This document shows positions 42,362-51,143 of a stretch of DNA of 64,000 bases, one piece after another (position 1 is the first letter of the stretch; every line of letters begins with the position of its first letter). Under the pieces are notes generated by a model, which saw nothing but the letters and a program-made list of their open reading frames with translations, was not told where the DNA came from and searched no databases. Source of the stretch: G016756615 sp035556195 (lineage in GTDB: Bacteria > Pseudomonadota > Alphaproteobacteria > Rhizobiales > Rhizobiaceae). The position numbers and the translations under genes were made by a program. Where the stretch lies: assembly GCA_035556195.1 (NCBI GenBank), contig DATMFK010000045.1, positions 1-64,000 on the forward strand, in the 5' to 3' direction.

Positions 42362-43141
42362 ATGCAGGTTGACCCAGTCCGATCATCGTTGCTCGATCAG
42401 GCGGCCGCCAGCGGCATTCGTCACGGCTTCTTCACCCGTGCCGGTGGCGTGTCCGACGGCATCTACAGAGGCTTGAACACGGGCATCGGATCGAATGACG
42501 ATCCGGAAAAGGTCCGCGAGAATCGCCGCCGCGCCGCCGAGTGGATGGGGGTCGCGCCCGACGCCCTGCTCAGCGTCTACCAGATCCATTCGCCCGACGT
42601 GCTGGTCGTTCGCGAAAAATTTACCGGCGAGCGGCCGAAGGCCGACGCCATGGTCACCGATCGGCCAGGCCTGGCGATCTGCGCGTCGGCCGCCGATTGC
42701 GGGCCTGTTCTCTTCGCGGACCAGGAGGCACGTGTCATCGGTGCCGCGCATGCAGGCTGGAAAGGGGCTTTGACCGGCGTCCTCGAGAACACGGTCTCAG
42801 CCATGGAGAGCCTTGGTGCGACCCGCGACAGGATCGTCGCCGTACTCGGCCCTTCGATCAGCCAGAAGAATTATGAGGTCGGGCCCGAGTTCGTCGCCCG
42901 CTTTCTCGAGGCCGATGCCGGGAACCATGTGTATTTCGCCCCGTCGGTTGCAGTCGGCCATTCCTTGTTCGATCTCAACCTCTACACGGTCGATCGGCTG
43001 AGGAAGGCCGGTGTCCGGGCGGAGGCGCTCGGCCGCTGCACCTATGCCGAGGAAGAGCTTTTCTATTCCTATCGTCGTACGACTCACCGCAACGAGGCCG
43101 ACTACGGGCGGCAGATTTCCGCGATTGTTCTGGAGACCTGA
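42362..43141 (+). CDS. pgeF: PgeF, polyphenol oxidase/peptidoglycan editing factor
   Basis: 259 aa Cu/Zn-dependent DUF152 (YfiH) protein. Signature residues: YQIHSPDV, ASAADCGPVLFAD, AAHAGWKG and GRCTYAEE, which supply the conserved His-Cys-His site. PgeF corrects mis-incorporated amino acids in peptidoglycan precursors. ATG 42362 follows AAGGCAG. The next gene starts 2 bp past the stop. Confidence 0.93.
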   Translation: MQVDPVRSSLLDQAAASGIRHGFFTRAGGVSDGIYRGLNTGIGSNDDPEKVRENRRRAAEWMGVAPDALLSVYQIHSPDVLVVREKFTGERPKADAMVTDRPGLAICASAADCGPVLFADQEARVIGAAHAGWKGALTGVLENTVSAMESLGATRDRIVAVLGPSISQKNYEVGPEFVARFLEADAGNHVYFAPSVAVGHSLFDLNLYTVDRLRKAGVRAEALGRCTYAEEELFYSYRRTTHRNEADYGRQISAIVLET

Positions 43142-43143
43142 CG

Positions 43144-44295
43144 ATGGCGCTGAATTTCGAACGAAGCGAATTCGATGCGCGGCGCGACCGGCTGCTGATC
43201 GAAATGGCGGCAAAGAAGCTCGATGCAATCCTGCTTTTCGCACAGGAAAGCATGTATTGGCTGACCGGCTACGACACGTTCGGCTTCTGCTTCTTCCAAT
43301 GCCTGGTCGTCAAGCTCGACGGTTCGATGACCTTGCTGACGAGATCCGCCGACCTGCGGCAGGCGCGTCATACGTCGATCCTCGACAATATCGTCCTGTG
43401 GACCGACCGGGAGAACGCCAATCCAGCAATCGACCTGCGCAACCTTCTGAACGATCTCGGTCTGCTCGGTGCCCGCATCGGCGTCGAATACGACACACAC
43501 GGCCTGACGGCCTTCAATGGGCGCAGGCTCGACGAGCAACTGCAGACCTTCGGCCAGATTGCGGACGCCTCGGGTGTCGTCAGCCGGCTTCGCCTGTTCA
43601 AGAGCCCTGCTGAAATCAAGAAGGCCGAGAGGGCCGCCGCCCTTTCGGACGACGCCCTGGATGCGGCGCTGCCGCTCATCGTCCAGGGCGGCGACGAGGG
43701 CGCGATCCTCGCTGCCATGCAAGGTGCGATCTTCACCGGCGGAGGCGACTACCCGGCCAACGAGTTCGTCATAGGCTCGGGCCCCGACGCCTTGCTGTGC
43801 CGCTACAAGTCCGGGCGACGCAAGCTCAACAAAAACGACCAGCTCACGCTCGAATGGTCGGGGGTCTTCCATCATTACCATGCCCCGATGATGCGCACCG
43901 TGTTGACCGGCAGAGCCACAAAGCGCCACCAGGAATTGTTCGAGGCGTCCCGCGATGCACTCCTCGCCGTCGAAAAGGCCATGGTGCCGGGCAAGACCTT
44001 CGGCGATGTTTTCGAAGCCCATGCCCGCGTCATGGAGGCCCACGGACTGACCAAGCATCGCCTGAACGCCTGCGGCTATTCGGTTGGCGCACGCTTCGCA
44101 CCTTCCTGGATGGACATGCCTATGTTCTACCAGGGCAATCCGGAACCGATCGCGCCGGACATGACGCTCTTTGCTCATATGATCATCATGGACTCCGAGA
44201 CAGAGACGGCGATGACGCTGGGGCGGACCTATCTCACCACTGAGTCCGGCCCGAAGCCGTTCTCGCGTCATGGGCTCGACTTGATCGTCCAGTGA
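43144..44295 (+). CDS. M24 (creatinase/aminopeptidase-fold) protein lacking the metal ligands
   Basis: 383 aa. N-terminal creatinase domain (about 1-150) and pita-bread C-terminal domain (about 165-383). The positions of the two Asp, His and two Glu metal ligands of Xaa-Pro aminopeptidases read LEWSG, YHAPMMR, GYSVGARFAP and MDSETETAM, so apparently no ligand is kept. This matches creatinase and DoeA-type hydrolases rather than metallopeptidases. The substrate is unknown. Starts 2 bp after pgeF; calling it a peptidase would be misleading. Confidence 0.85.
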   Translation: MALNFERSEFDARRDRLLIEMAAKKLDAILLFAQESMYWLTGYDTFGFCFFQCLVVKLDGSMTLLTRSADLRQARHTSILDNIVLWTDRENANPAIDLRNLLNDLGLLGARIGVEYDTHGLTAFNGRRLDEQLQTFGQIADASGVVSRLRLFKSPAEIKKAERAAALSDDALDAALPLIVQGGDEGAILAAMQGAIFTGGGDYPANEFVIGSGPDALLCRYKSGRRKLNKNDQLTLEWSGVFHHYHAPMMRTVLTGRATKRHQELFEASRDALLAVEKAMVPGKTFGDVFEAHARVMEAHGLTKHRLNACGYSVGARFAPSWMDMPMFYQGNPEPIAPDMTLFAHMIIMDSETETAMTLGRTYLTTESGPKPFSRHGLDLIVQ

Positions 44296-44332
44296 AACCA
44301 TAATGACATCGGACACCGGAGGCTCGCGAGGA

Positions 44333-44920
44333 ATGAGCCGAACCCTCGCCATGGTAGTGGTATTGCTTGGCGGCATTCTGCTTGCCGCGTGCACGACGTC
44401 CGACGTGCTCGAACCTTCCTCCTTGACCGGAACACGGCAGACGGCTGCGTCGACGACGCCTTCTCCGGCGATCGCTGCGCCGGATGCGACGGCCGGGACC
44501 TCGTCGACGACGGCTTCGGGTCAGCCCTCGACAGGCCAGGTCGCGGCGATAAACAGCTCGACGAAGATCCAATTCGCTCCGATCGTCGGCGCAACCGTCG
44601 AAGCAGTCACACCGCTGACCGAACGCATCGCGCTGAGGGCCAACGAACGAGGCATCGGGCTCGCCCGATCGGACGACCCCACTGCAACCCATGTGCTCAA
44701 AGGCTATCTCTCCACGATTTCGGAGGGGAACGAGACCACGGTCATCTATGTCTGGGACGTGCTCGACGCTTCGGGCAATCGGCTGCACCGTATCCAGGGG
44801 CAGCAGAAAGCAACGGGCAAGGGCGAAGGCTGGGTCGCCGTGGGGCGGGACACGATGCAGTCTATCGCCGACGTGACTGTCGTCCAACTGGCCACCTGGC
44901 TGGCCGGCCGGCCCGGCTAG
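44333..44920 (+). CDS. Putative lipoprotein, unknown
   Basis: 195 aa. Signal peptide with lipobox LLAAC (Cys 20), a Ser/Thr/Ala-rich linker (about 25-80), and a compact C-terminal domain (about 85-195: IVGATVEAVTPLTERIALRANERGIG, LKGYLSTISEGNETTVIYVWDV). I do not know the family; similar small lipoproteins occur in Rhizobiales. ATG 44333 lies close to GAGG. It follows the M24 gene by 37 bp and precedes prs. Confidence 0.75.
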   Translation: MSRTLAMVVVLLGGILLAACTTSDVLEPSSLTGTRQTAASTTPSPAIAAPDATAGTSSTTASGQPSTGQVAAINSSTKIQFAPIVGATVEAVTPLTERIALRANERGIGLARSDDPTATHVLKGYLSTISEGNETTVIYVWDVLDASGNRLHRIQGQQKATGKGEGWVAVGRDTMQSIADVTVVQLATWLAGRPG

Positions 44921-45060
44921 CGTGGTGCGAAAACACATCAGGATCTCGGTCTCCTCGAGATTCTTGGGATTTTGGGGTCGAATGCGTCCCTTCACCGCTT
45001 GCAATGACGGCGAAGGTGGCTAAAAGCCCCTCATCTAGGCGGGTAAGCCAAGGACTCTTC

Positions 45061-45996
45061 ATGAAACTCTTTGCGGGTAATTCCAACCGGGTTCTGGCCG
45101 AGGCCGTCGCCCGCTACCTGAACATTCCCTTGGGTAAGGCCAGCGTCCGCCGTTTCGCCGACCAGGAAATCTTCGTTGAAATCCAGGAGAATGTGCGCGG
45201 CCAGGATGTCTTCATCCTTCAGTCGACCTCCTTTCCGACCAACGATCATCTGATGGAATTGCTCATCATGATCGATGCGTTCATGCGCTCGTCGGCGCGG
45301 CGAATTACGGCGGTCATCCCTTATTTCGGCTATGCCCGCCAGGACCGGCGAGCCTCGGGTCGCACACCGATCTCGGCCAAGCTGGTTTCCAATATGATCA
45401 CGCGCGCCGGCGCCAACCGCGTCCTGACGCTCGATCTTCATGCCGGCCAGATCCAGGGCTTCTTCGACATTCCGACCGACAACCTCTTCTCGGTCCCGGT
45501 CATGGCCCGCGATGTGAAGGCAAAATACAAGCAATTGTCGAACGTCATGGTCGTGTCTCCCGACGTGGGCGGCGTGGTCCGCGCGCGCGCCCTCGCCAAG
45601 CGGGTCGACGCGCAGCTGGCGATCGTCGACAAGCGCCGCGAGCGGCCAGGCGAATCCGAGGTCATGAACGTCATCGGCGACGTCAAGGGCAAGGACTGCC
45701 TGCTGTTCGATGACATTGTCGATTCCGGCGGAACGCTCTGCAATGCGGCGGACGCCCTGCTCGCCAAAGGCGCCAGCAGCGTCACCGCCTACATCACGCA
45801 CGGCGTGCTCTCCGGCGGCGCCATCGCGCGCATCACCGGATCCCAGCTTCAGGAACTGGTCATCACCGACTCCATCCAGCCGACCCAGGCGGTGATGGAT
45901 GCCCACAACATCCGCGTCGTCTCGATCGGCGACCTGATCGGCGAAGCGATTTCACGCACCGCCCAGGAAGAATCGGTTTCGAGCCTGTTCGATTGA
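45061..45996 (+). CDS. prs: Ribose-phosphate pyrophosphokinase
   Basis: 311 aa, normal length. It makes PRPP from ribose 5-phosphate and ATP for purine, pyrimidine, His and NAD synthesis. Motifs: FADQEIFVEI, YFGYARQDRR, the ATP/divalent-cation-site segment LDLHAGQIQGFF, and the PRPP-binding DDIVDSGGT. ATG 45061 (MKLFAGN) follows AAGGA. It is followed by the rplY leader. Confidence 0.97.
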   Translation: MKLFAGNSNRVLAEAVARYLNIPLGKASVRRFADQEIFVEIQENVRGQDVFILQSTSFPTNDHLMELLIMIDAFMRSSARRITAVIPYFGYARQDRRASGRTPISAKLVSNMITRAGANRVLTLDLHAGQIQGFFDIPTDNLFSVPVMARDVKAKYKQLSNVMVVSPDVGGVVRARALAKRVDAQLAIVDKRRERPGESEVMNVIGDVKGKDCLLFDDIVDSGGTLCNAADALLAKGASSVTAYITHGVLSGGAIARITGSQLQELVITDSIQPTQAVMDAHNIRVVSIGDLIGEAISRTAQEESVSSLFD

Positions 45997-46062
45997 ATGC
46001 CGCCCTGCCGCGCAATGACGCGGCGGTCTGTTCCGGCAAGGGGAACTGCAGCGGGGCAAATC

Positions 46063-46090
46063 TTGCGCGTCCTCGCCCCTTCGGCTATAG
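46063..46090 (+). promoter_or_regulatory. Putative rplY promoter
   Basis: TTGCGC (46063-46068) and CTATAG (46085-46090), 16 bases apart, lie in the gap after prs. A start near 46097 would give a leader of about 120 bases that contains the hairpin at 46131-46156. Confidence 0.5.
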
Positions 46091-46130
46091 AGCGGCCACC
46101 CGCGTAGACACCCTTGGAGGCAACGCGGAG

Positions 46131-46156
46131 GAAAGCCGCCTCAACCGGCGGCTTTC
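46131..46156 (+). promoter_or_regulatory. Perfect hairpin in the rplY leader
   Basis: GAAAGCCGCC and GGCGGCTTTC pair over ten bases with a six-base loop (TCAACC), 60 bases before the ATG. Ribosomal protein leaders often hold such structures for autogenous control; the lack of a T-run speaks against plain termination. Confidence 0.55.
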
Positions 46157-46216
46157 AACGTTTACGGCGAGGCTCGACCTGCCGCGAACGCTCCATGAGA
46201 AGCGAAAGGAAATGCC

Positions 46217-46852
46217 ATGAGCAACGAAGCTTACGAGCTCAAGGCCGAAACGCGCGAACGGGTCGGTAAGGGGTCCGCCCGGGAAGTTCGCCGTAACGGC
46301 AAAGTGCCTGCAGTCATCTATGGCGACAAACAGCCTCCCCTGGCGATCGCCCTGAGCTACAAGGACATCTTCTACAAGATCCACGGTGGTGGTTTTCTGA
46401 CGACCGTCGCCACGATCGACGTCGACGGCCAGAAGATTCAGGTCCTGCCCAAGGACTACCAGCTCGATCCGGTCCGTGATTTCCCGCTCCACGTCGACTT
46501 CCTGCGGGTCAGCAAGGACACCGAAGTCAATGTTCAGGTGCCCGTCCACTTCATCAACGAAGAGAAATCGCCCGGCATCAAGCGCGGCGGCGTGCTCAAC
46601 ATCGTCCGCCACGAAGTGGAGTTCCACTGCCCGGCCAACGCGATCCCGGAATTCATCACCGTCGATCTTACCGGGGCAGAAATCGGCGACTCCATCCATA
46701 TCTCGGCAGTCAAGCTGCCGGCGGGCGTGAAGCCTGTCATCACCGACCGCGACTTCACGATTGCAACTGTCGCCGGCTCCGCCGCCATGAAGCCTGCCGC
46801 AGAGGGTGAAGAAGCTGAAGCTGCGGAAGCGGAAGGCGCCAGCGAGGAATAG
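46217..46852 (+). CDS. rplY: Ribosomal protein bL25 (Ctc-type)
   Basis: 211 aa. The long Ctc form: an N-terminal L25 domain that binds 5S rRNA (about 5-95, KAETRERVGKGSAREVRRNGKVPAVIYGD in parts) and a C-terminal TL5 beta domain, then an acidic Ala/Glu tail. Its leader holds a perfect hairpin. The RBS is AAAGGAAATG region before ATG 46217. First gene of rplY-pth-ychF, which often stay together. Confidence 0.95.
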   Translation: MSNEAYELKAETRERVGKGSAREVRRNGKVPAVIYGDKQPPLAIALSYKDIFYKIHGGGFLTTVATIDVDGQKIQVLPKDYQLDPVRDFPLHVDFLRVSKDTEVNVQVPVHFINEEKSPGIKRGGVLNIVRHEVEFHCPANAIPEFITVDLTGAEIGDSIHISAVKLPAGVKPVITDRDFTIATVAGSAAMKPAAEGEEAEAAEAEGASEE

Positions 46853-46869
46853 TCTGGGAGGCCGGACCC

Positions 46870-47574
46870 GTGCTGCTCTTTGCCGGCCTCGGCAATCCTG
46901 GCCCCAAATACGCCAACAACCGGCACAATGTCGGTTTCATGGCGGCGGACGCTATCGCCCGCCGCCATGATTTTTCCCCCTGGTCAAGGAAATTCCAGGG
47001 AGAAATCGCCGAGGGAAAGCTCGGCGGCGAAAAGGTCGTCCTGCTGAAGCCCCAGACCTACATGAATCTGTCGGGGCAGTCCGTCGGCGAAGCCCTTCGT
47101 TTCTTCAAGCTCGCTCCTTCCGCCGTGACGGTGCTCTATGACGAGATCGATCTTGCCGCCGGCAAGGTCCGCGTGAAGACCGGCGGCGGCGCCGGAGGGC
47201 ATAACGGAATACGCTCGATCGACGCGCATGTCGGCAAGGAGTACCGTCGCGTGCGCATCGGAGTCGGACATCCCGGCGTCAAGGAACTCGTCCACGGCCA
47301 TGTGCTCGGAGACTTCTCCAAGGCGGACAGGGCTTGGCTCGAGCCGTTGCTGGAGGCGATCGCAGAAAATGCCGACCTGCTTGCCGGCGGCGACGACAAC
47401 GCCTTCATGAACAAGCTGAGCCTCGCCCTTCCCGGTGACAAGACGCGGCAGGAAAAGCCGGCGGCAAAAGCCCAGAGCCACATCCGGCAAGCGCGGCCTC
47501 AGCAGCCGACGGCGAAGATCCCCGACACCGGCCCCATGGCGGCCATGCTCAAGAAGCTGCTCGGCAAGGATTGA
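46870..47574 (+). CDS. pth: Peptidyl-tRNA hydrolase
   Basis: 234 aa with the catalytic fold in the first 190 residues. It releases peptides from prematurely dropped peptidyl-tRNA. Signatures: GLGNPGPKYANNRHNVGF with the catalytic His (H19), LKPQTYMNLSG, and GGGAGGHNGIRS. The C-terminal Lys/Ala/Gln-rich extension (about 45 residues) is typical of Rhizobiales. GTG start at 46870 follows GGGAGG. 17 bp after rplY. Confidence 0.96.
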   Translation: MLLFAGLGNPGPKYANNRHNVGFMAADAIARRHDFSPWSRKFQGEIAEGKLGGEKVVLLKPQTYMNLSGQSVGEALRFFKLAPSAVTVLYDEIDLAAGKVRVKTGGGAGGHNGIRSIDAHVGKEYRRVRIGVGHPGVKELVHGHVLGDFSKADRAWLEPLLEAIAENADLLAGGDDNAFMNKLSLALPGDKTRQEKPAAKAQSHIRQARPQQPTAKIPDTGPMAAMLKKLLGKD

Positions 47575-47659
47575 GGCCTTTTCCGAAGCCGGGCTTGACG
47601 GGCCTCGCTCCGTTCCCCATAGCCCTGGCTAAACCGAACTCCCGATAGGACCGGATCAA

Positions 47660-48763
47660 ATGGGTTTCAAATGCGGAATCGTCGGCCTGCCGAATGTCGG
47701 CAAATCGACGCTCTTCAACGCGCTCACCAGGACAGCGGCGGCCCAGGCCGCCAACTATCCTTTCTGCACGATCGAGCCAAATACCGGGGAGGTCGCCGTT
47801 CCCGATCCGCGGCTCGCCAGGATCGCGGACGCGGCAAAGTCGAAGGAGATCATCCCGACGCGTATTTCCTTCGTGGACATCGCCGGCCTGGTGCGGGGCG
47901 CCTCCAAGGGCGAAGGCCTCGGCAACCAGTTCCTCGCCAACATCCGCGAGGTCGACGCGATCGTTCACGTGCTACGCTGCTTCGAGGATGACGACATCAC
48001 CCATGTCGAAGGCCGGATCGATCCGGTGGCCGACGCGGAGACCGTCGAGACCGAACTGATGCTTTCCGATCTCGAAAGCCTCGAGCGCCGCATCGTCCAG
48101 ATACGCAAGCGCGCCACCGGCAAGGACAAGGAAGCGCTGACGGTCCTGCCTGTCATGGAGAAGGCGCTTGAACTGCTGCAGGCAGGCAAGCCGGTCCGCA
48201 TGATGCTCGACGGCATAGCCGCGGAAGATCTCAAGATCCTGCAGGGCCTGAATCTCCTTACCTCCAAGCCCGTGCTATACGTCTGCAACGTCGCGGAGGC
48301 TGAGGCGGCGACCGGCAATGAGCACACCAGGGCTGTCGAAGCCATGGCCGCAGCGCAGGGCGCGCGCAGCGTCGTCATCTCCGCGGCTATCGAGGCCGAA
48401 GTGGCACAGCTTCCCGACGACGAGGAGCATGAATTTCTGGCCGCGCTCGGTCTCGATGAACCCGGCCTCGACCGGCTGATCCGCGCTGGCTACGAACTGC
48501 TCAACCTGATCACCTATTTCACCGCCGGCCCGAAGGAGACGCGCGCCTGGACAATCGTCCGGGGCACCAAGGCGCCGCAGGCGGCAGGCGTCATTCATAC
48601 CGATTTCGAGCGCGGCTTCATTCGCGCCCAGACGATCGCCTACACCGATTTCGTGACGCTGGGCGGAGAAGTGGCGGCCAAGGAAGCCGGCAAGGCGCGC
48701 GACGAAGGCAAGGAATACGTCGTCCAGGATGGCGACGTCATGCTGTTCAAGTTCAATACATAA
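47660..48763 (+). CDS. ychF: Redox-regulated ATPase YchF
   Basis: 367 aa, normal length. Obg-like P-loop protein that prefers ATP: GLPNVGKST (Walker A), DIAGLVRGASKGEGLGN, and NVAEAE, the ATP-selecting NxxE in place of NKxD. A C-terminal TGS domain (about 280-365) ends in DGDVMLFKFN. YchF acts at the ribosome and in oxidative-stress control. ATG 47660; 85 bp after pth. Confidence 0.96.
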   Translation: MGFKCGIVGLPNVGKSTLFNALTRTAAAQAANYPFCTIEPNTGEVAVPDPRLARIADAAKSKEIIPTRISFVDIAGLVRGASKGEGLGNQFLANIREVDAIVHVLRCFEDDDITHVEGRIDPVADAETVETELMLSDLESLERRIVQIRKRATGKDKEALTVLPVMEKALELLQAGKPVRMMLDGIAAEDLKILQGLNLLTSKPVLYVCNVAEAEAATGNEHTRAVEAMAAAQGARSVVISAAIEAEVAQLPDDEEHEFLAALGLDEPGLDRLIRAGYELLNLITYFTAGPKETRAWTIVRGTKAPQAAGVIHTDFERGFIRAQTIAYTDFVTLGGEVAAKEAGKARDEGKEYVVQDGDVMLFKFNT

Positions 48764-48871
48764 CCTTCGCCCCAGGCCGCTGTCTGTCGGGTTCGGAGCG
48801 ACGACATCGTCAAACCCTGGTGAAGGGTGCCCGGTCGACCGGAAATCCAAAACCCTTCGGCCCAAGAAAAA

Positions 48872-48895
48872 AGCTGGCCTGAAGCCAGCTCTTTT
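48872..48895. terminator. Bidirectional intrinsic terminator between ychF and DUF2892 genes
   Basis: AGCTGGC and GCCAGCT pair over seven bases around a five-base loop. A CTTTTC run follows on the plus strand, and an A-run (AAGAAAAAA) precedes the stem, giving a T-run for the minus strand. It separates the converging ychF and DUF2892 genes. Confidence 0.8.
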
Positions 48896-48921
48896 CAAAT
48901 TGGGCTGGGACGTTGCGTCCG

Positions 48922-49128
48922 CTAGCTTGCCTGTTTCTTCACAGTCGTCTTGTGCAGCAGCCTATAAAGCGGGCACACGCCGAACAGGCCAGTCAGCAGC
49001 GGCACGATGCCGATCAATCCGAACCAACGCAGTGGCGCCTCGGGCGCGAGGAAAATCATCGACAGCAAGACCACACCGGCGAGAGTGCGCGTCGCCCGCT
49101 CGCTGAAACCAACATTCTGTTCAAACAT
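48922..49128 (-). CDS. DUF2892 inner-membrane protein
   Basis: 68 aa with two membrane helices (about 14-30 and 36-52) and the family pattern FSERATRTLAGVVLL and LTGLFGVCPLYRLL. The same fold occurs as the C-terminal part of some rhodanese-like proteins (YgaP). ATG 49128 follows GGAGA. Converges with ychF over the terminator. Function unknown; a thiosulfate/sulfide link is only known for some relatives. Confidence 0.88.
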   Translation of the reverse strand: MFEQNVGFSERATRTLAGVVLLSMIFLAPEAPLRWFGLIGIVPLLTGLFGVCPLYRLLHKTTVKKQAS

Positions 49129-49599
49129 ATTTAAATTCTCCGGAAGGCATCAAGAGCGCCACGCCCGGCCGGGCGCACGACCGCGCTCTACCTCTCTATC
49201 TTAGCCGCATCTGCCCGTGGCCAATGAACCACTCGCCTGCGACATGGCATAATCACTGATTTATCGACCCGCCCGAACGATCGTCAGCGCCGCCGCAAAT
49301 GGGGATGTTCGCGCGAAATCGCAAGAGCGGGCATCCGTCCGCACGCAAATGTGAAAGAGCCTGTTGCCGGCGAACCACAACTCAGCCGGCAAACCGAACC
49401 GGAGCCCGCGGCGACGCGAAATGCGCGGCTTGAGGCGATCCGCTCCCGGTCCAGCTAGGGCAGGATCGGATGAATTTGGCTGCGAGGTTTCCATCGCGAT
49501 CTCGTCCGGAGCGGCGTCCGTCCAACACCAAAGATTCCCCTTGGCTGCAAAATGCTCTAAGCGACGTCAGACCTCATCGTAGCCCCGGGAGAATGGTCC
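49129..49599. other. Intergenic region upstream of corA
   Basis: 471 bases without a supported gene. It must hold the promoter of the DUF2892 gene (minus) and corA (plus). Possible frames lack a ribosome site and family match. I saw no strong hairpin or repeat. Confidence 0.45.
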
Positions 49600-50574
49600 A
49601 TGCTCAAGGCATTCGTGGTGGACAACGAGCGTCTGCACCTCGTCGACAGCCTCGCCGCCAATGCGGACAAGGTCGTCTGGGTCGATCTCGTCAGTCCGAC
49701 CAGGGAAGAAGAGCAGGCGATCGAGAAATGGCTGGGTGCCGGCGTGCCCACTCGCGAGGAGATGGAGGAGATCGAGATTTCCAGCCGTCTCTATGTCGAG
49801 GGTGGCGTCTATTTCATGACCGCCACGCTGCCCGCCAATACGGACAGTGACGAGCCGGAGATCGCACCGGTAACGTTCGTGCTTGCAGGAAAGCGGCTCG
49901 TTACGATCCGTTATCACGAACCCCGCGCCTTCCAGACATTTCCGATGCGAGCGGAAAAAGCGTCGATCGGATGCACGTCCGGCGAGACGGTCCTCGTCGG
50001 ATTGCTGGAGGCCATTGTCGATCGCCTGGCCGACGTCCTCGAACGTATCTCGCGCGACATCGAGGTGCTGTCGAAGGAGATTTTCTATCCCACCGAGACC
50101 AAGGCATCTAAACGCAATGTCGGATTCCTGCTGATCCTCAAGCGGATTGGCCGGAAGGAGTCGCTCACTTCGAACATGCGCAACAGCCTCACCACCTTGC
50201 AGCGGCTGAGCGGCTTTCTTGCCAATGCCACCGGCCAGGCGGCGAATGGCAAGGACGTTCGCGTCCGCGTCAAGACGCTCTCGCGCGACGTCGCCTCGCT
50301 GGCCGACCACGCTTCCTTCCTGTCGCAGAAGATCACGTTCCTGCTCGATGCGACGCTCGGCATGATCAACATCGAGCAGAACGCCATCATCAAGATCGTC
50401 TCGGTGGCTGCGGTCGTGTTTCTTCCGCCGACGGTCGTGGCGTCCATCTACGGCATGAATTTCGATCTGATGCCTGAACTCAAATGGAGTTTCGGCTATC
50501 CGCTTGCCCTCAGCCTGATGCTTGTCTCTGCCGTGTTTCCGTTCTGGTATTTCCGTCGACGCGGATGGCTGTGA
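49600..50574 (+). CDS. corA: CorA-family divalent cation transporter
   Basis: 324 aa. A long cytoplasmic alpha/beta and stalk domain is followed by two C-terminal membrane helices (about 262-282 and 297-315). The signature YGMNF (Gly-Met-Asn) that forms the pore entrance lies between them. It moves Mg2+, and sometimes Co2+ or Ni2+, into the cell. ATG 49600 follows GGGAG. No Mg-sensing leader is seen. Confidence 0.94.
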   Translation: MLKAFVVDNERLHLVDSLAANADKVVWVDLVSPTREEEQAIEKWLGAGVPTREEMEEIEISSRLYVEGGVYFMTATLPANTDSDEPEIAPVTFVLAGKRLVTIRYHEPRAFQTFPMRAEKASIGCTSGETVLVGLLEAIVDRLADVLERISRDIEVLSKEIFYPTETKASKRNVGFLLILKRIGRKESLTSNMRNSLTTLQRLSGFLANATGQAANGKDVRVRVKTLSRDVASLADHASFLSQKITFLLDATLGMINIEQNAIIKIVSVAAVVFLPPTVVASIYGMNFDLMPELKWSFGYPLALSLMLVSAVFPFWYFRRRGWL

Positions 50575-50681
50575 GCAGGATGGGACAAGGACCATCCGCC
50601 ACTATGCCACCGCCCTCCTTCGCCTTGCCTTCGCTGGACGTCCGGTCCATGGTAATCGTACAAGCTTGAACAGGATTGGCG

Positions 50682-51143
50682 ATGACCACCAAGAAATGGG
50701 CCTTCGAGGATTTCGAGGAAGGCGCCACGATTTCCCTCGGCAGCAAGACCGTGACGGCGGCCGAAATCATTGAGTTCGCGACGGAGTTCGACGCTCAGCC
50801 GATGCATCTCGACGAGGAAGCCGGCCGGGCCAGCATTCTCGGCGGCCTGGCAGCCTCGGGATGGCATACGTGCTGCGTGTTCATGCGACTGATGTGCGAC
50901 GGCTTCCTGCTCGATTCCACGTCGCAGGGCTCTCCCGGCCTGGACTATGTTCGCTGGAAGAAGCCGGTCCTGGCCGGCGACACGCTCACCGGTCGCAGTC
51001 GCATCATTGCGAAGCGGATTTCGAAATCGAGGCCAGGCCTCGGCTTCGTCACGGTTCAAAGCGAGCTCCTCAACCAGAACAGCGAAGTCGTTCTGGAACT
51101 GCAGAACACAGGCATGTTCCTGACGCGCGAGGCGGCGGCATGA
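50682..51143 (+). CDS. MaoC-type hotdog protein (subunit 1)
   Basis: 153 aa. Single MaoC-like hydratase domain: FEDFEEGATISLGSKTVTAAEIIEFA, AQPMHLDEEAG with the catalytic-type D-x4-H region, ASGWHTCCVFMRL, and LDYVRWKKPVLAGDTL. Such proteins hydrate enoyl-CoAs. ATG 50682 is preferred over the TTG two codons earlier. The next MaoC gene overlaps by ATGA, which points to an obligate pair. Confidence 0.88.
   Translation: MTTKKWAFEDFEEGATISLGSKTVTAAEIIEFATEFDAQPMHLDEEAGRASILGGLAASGWHTCCVFMRLMCDGFLLDSTSQGSPGLDYVRWKKPVLAGDTLTGRSRIIAKRISKSRPGLGFVTVQSELLNQNSEVVLELQNTGMFLTREAAA

Noticed and set aside
49261..49494. Minus-strand frame in the corA upstream gap
   Set aside because: No ribosome site or recognisable domain; composition is Arg/Ala-rich as in shadows.
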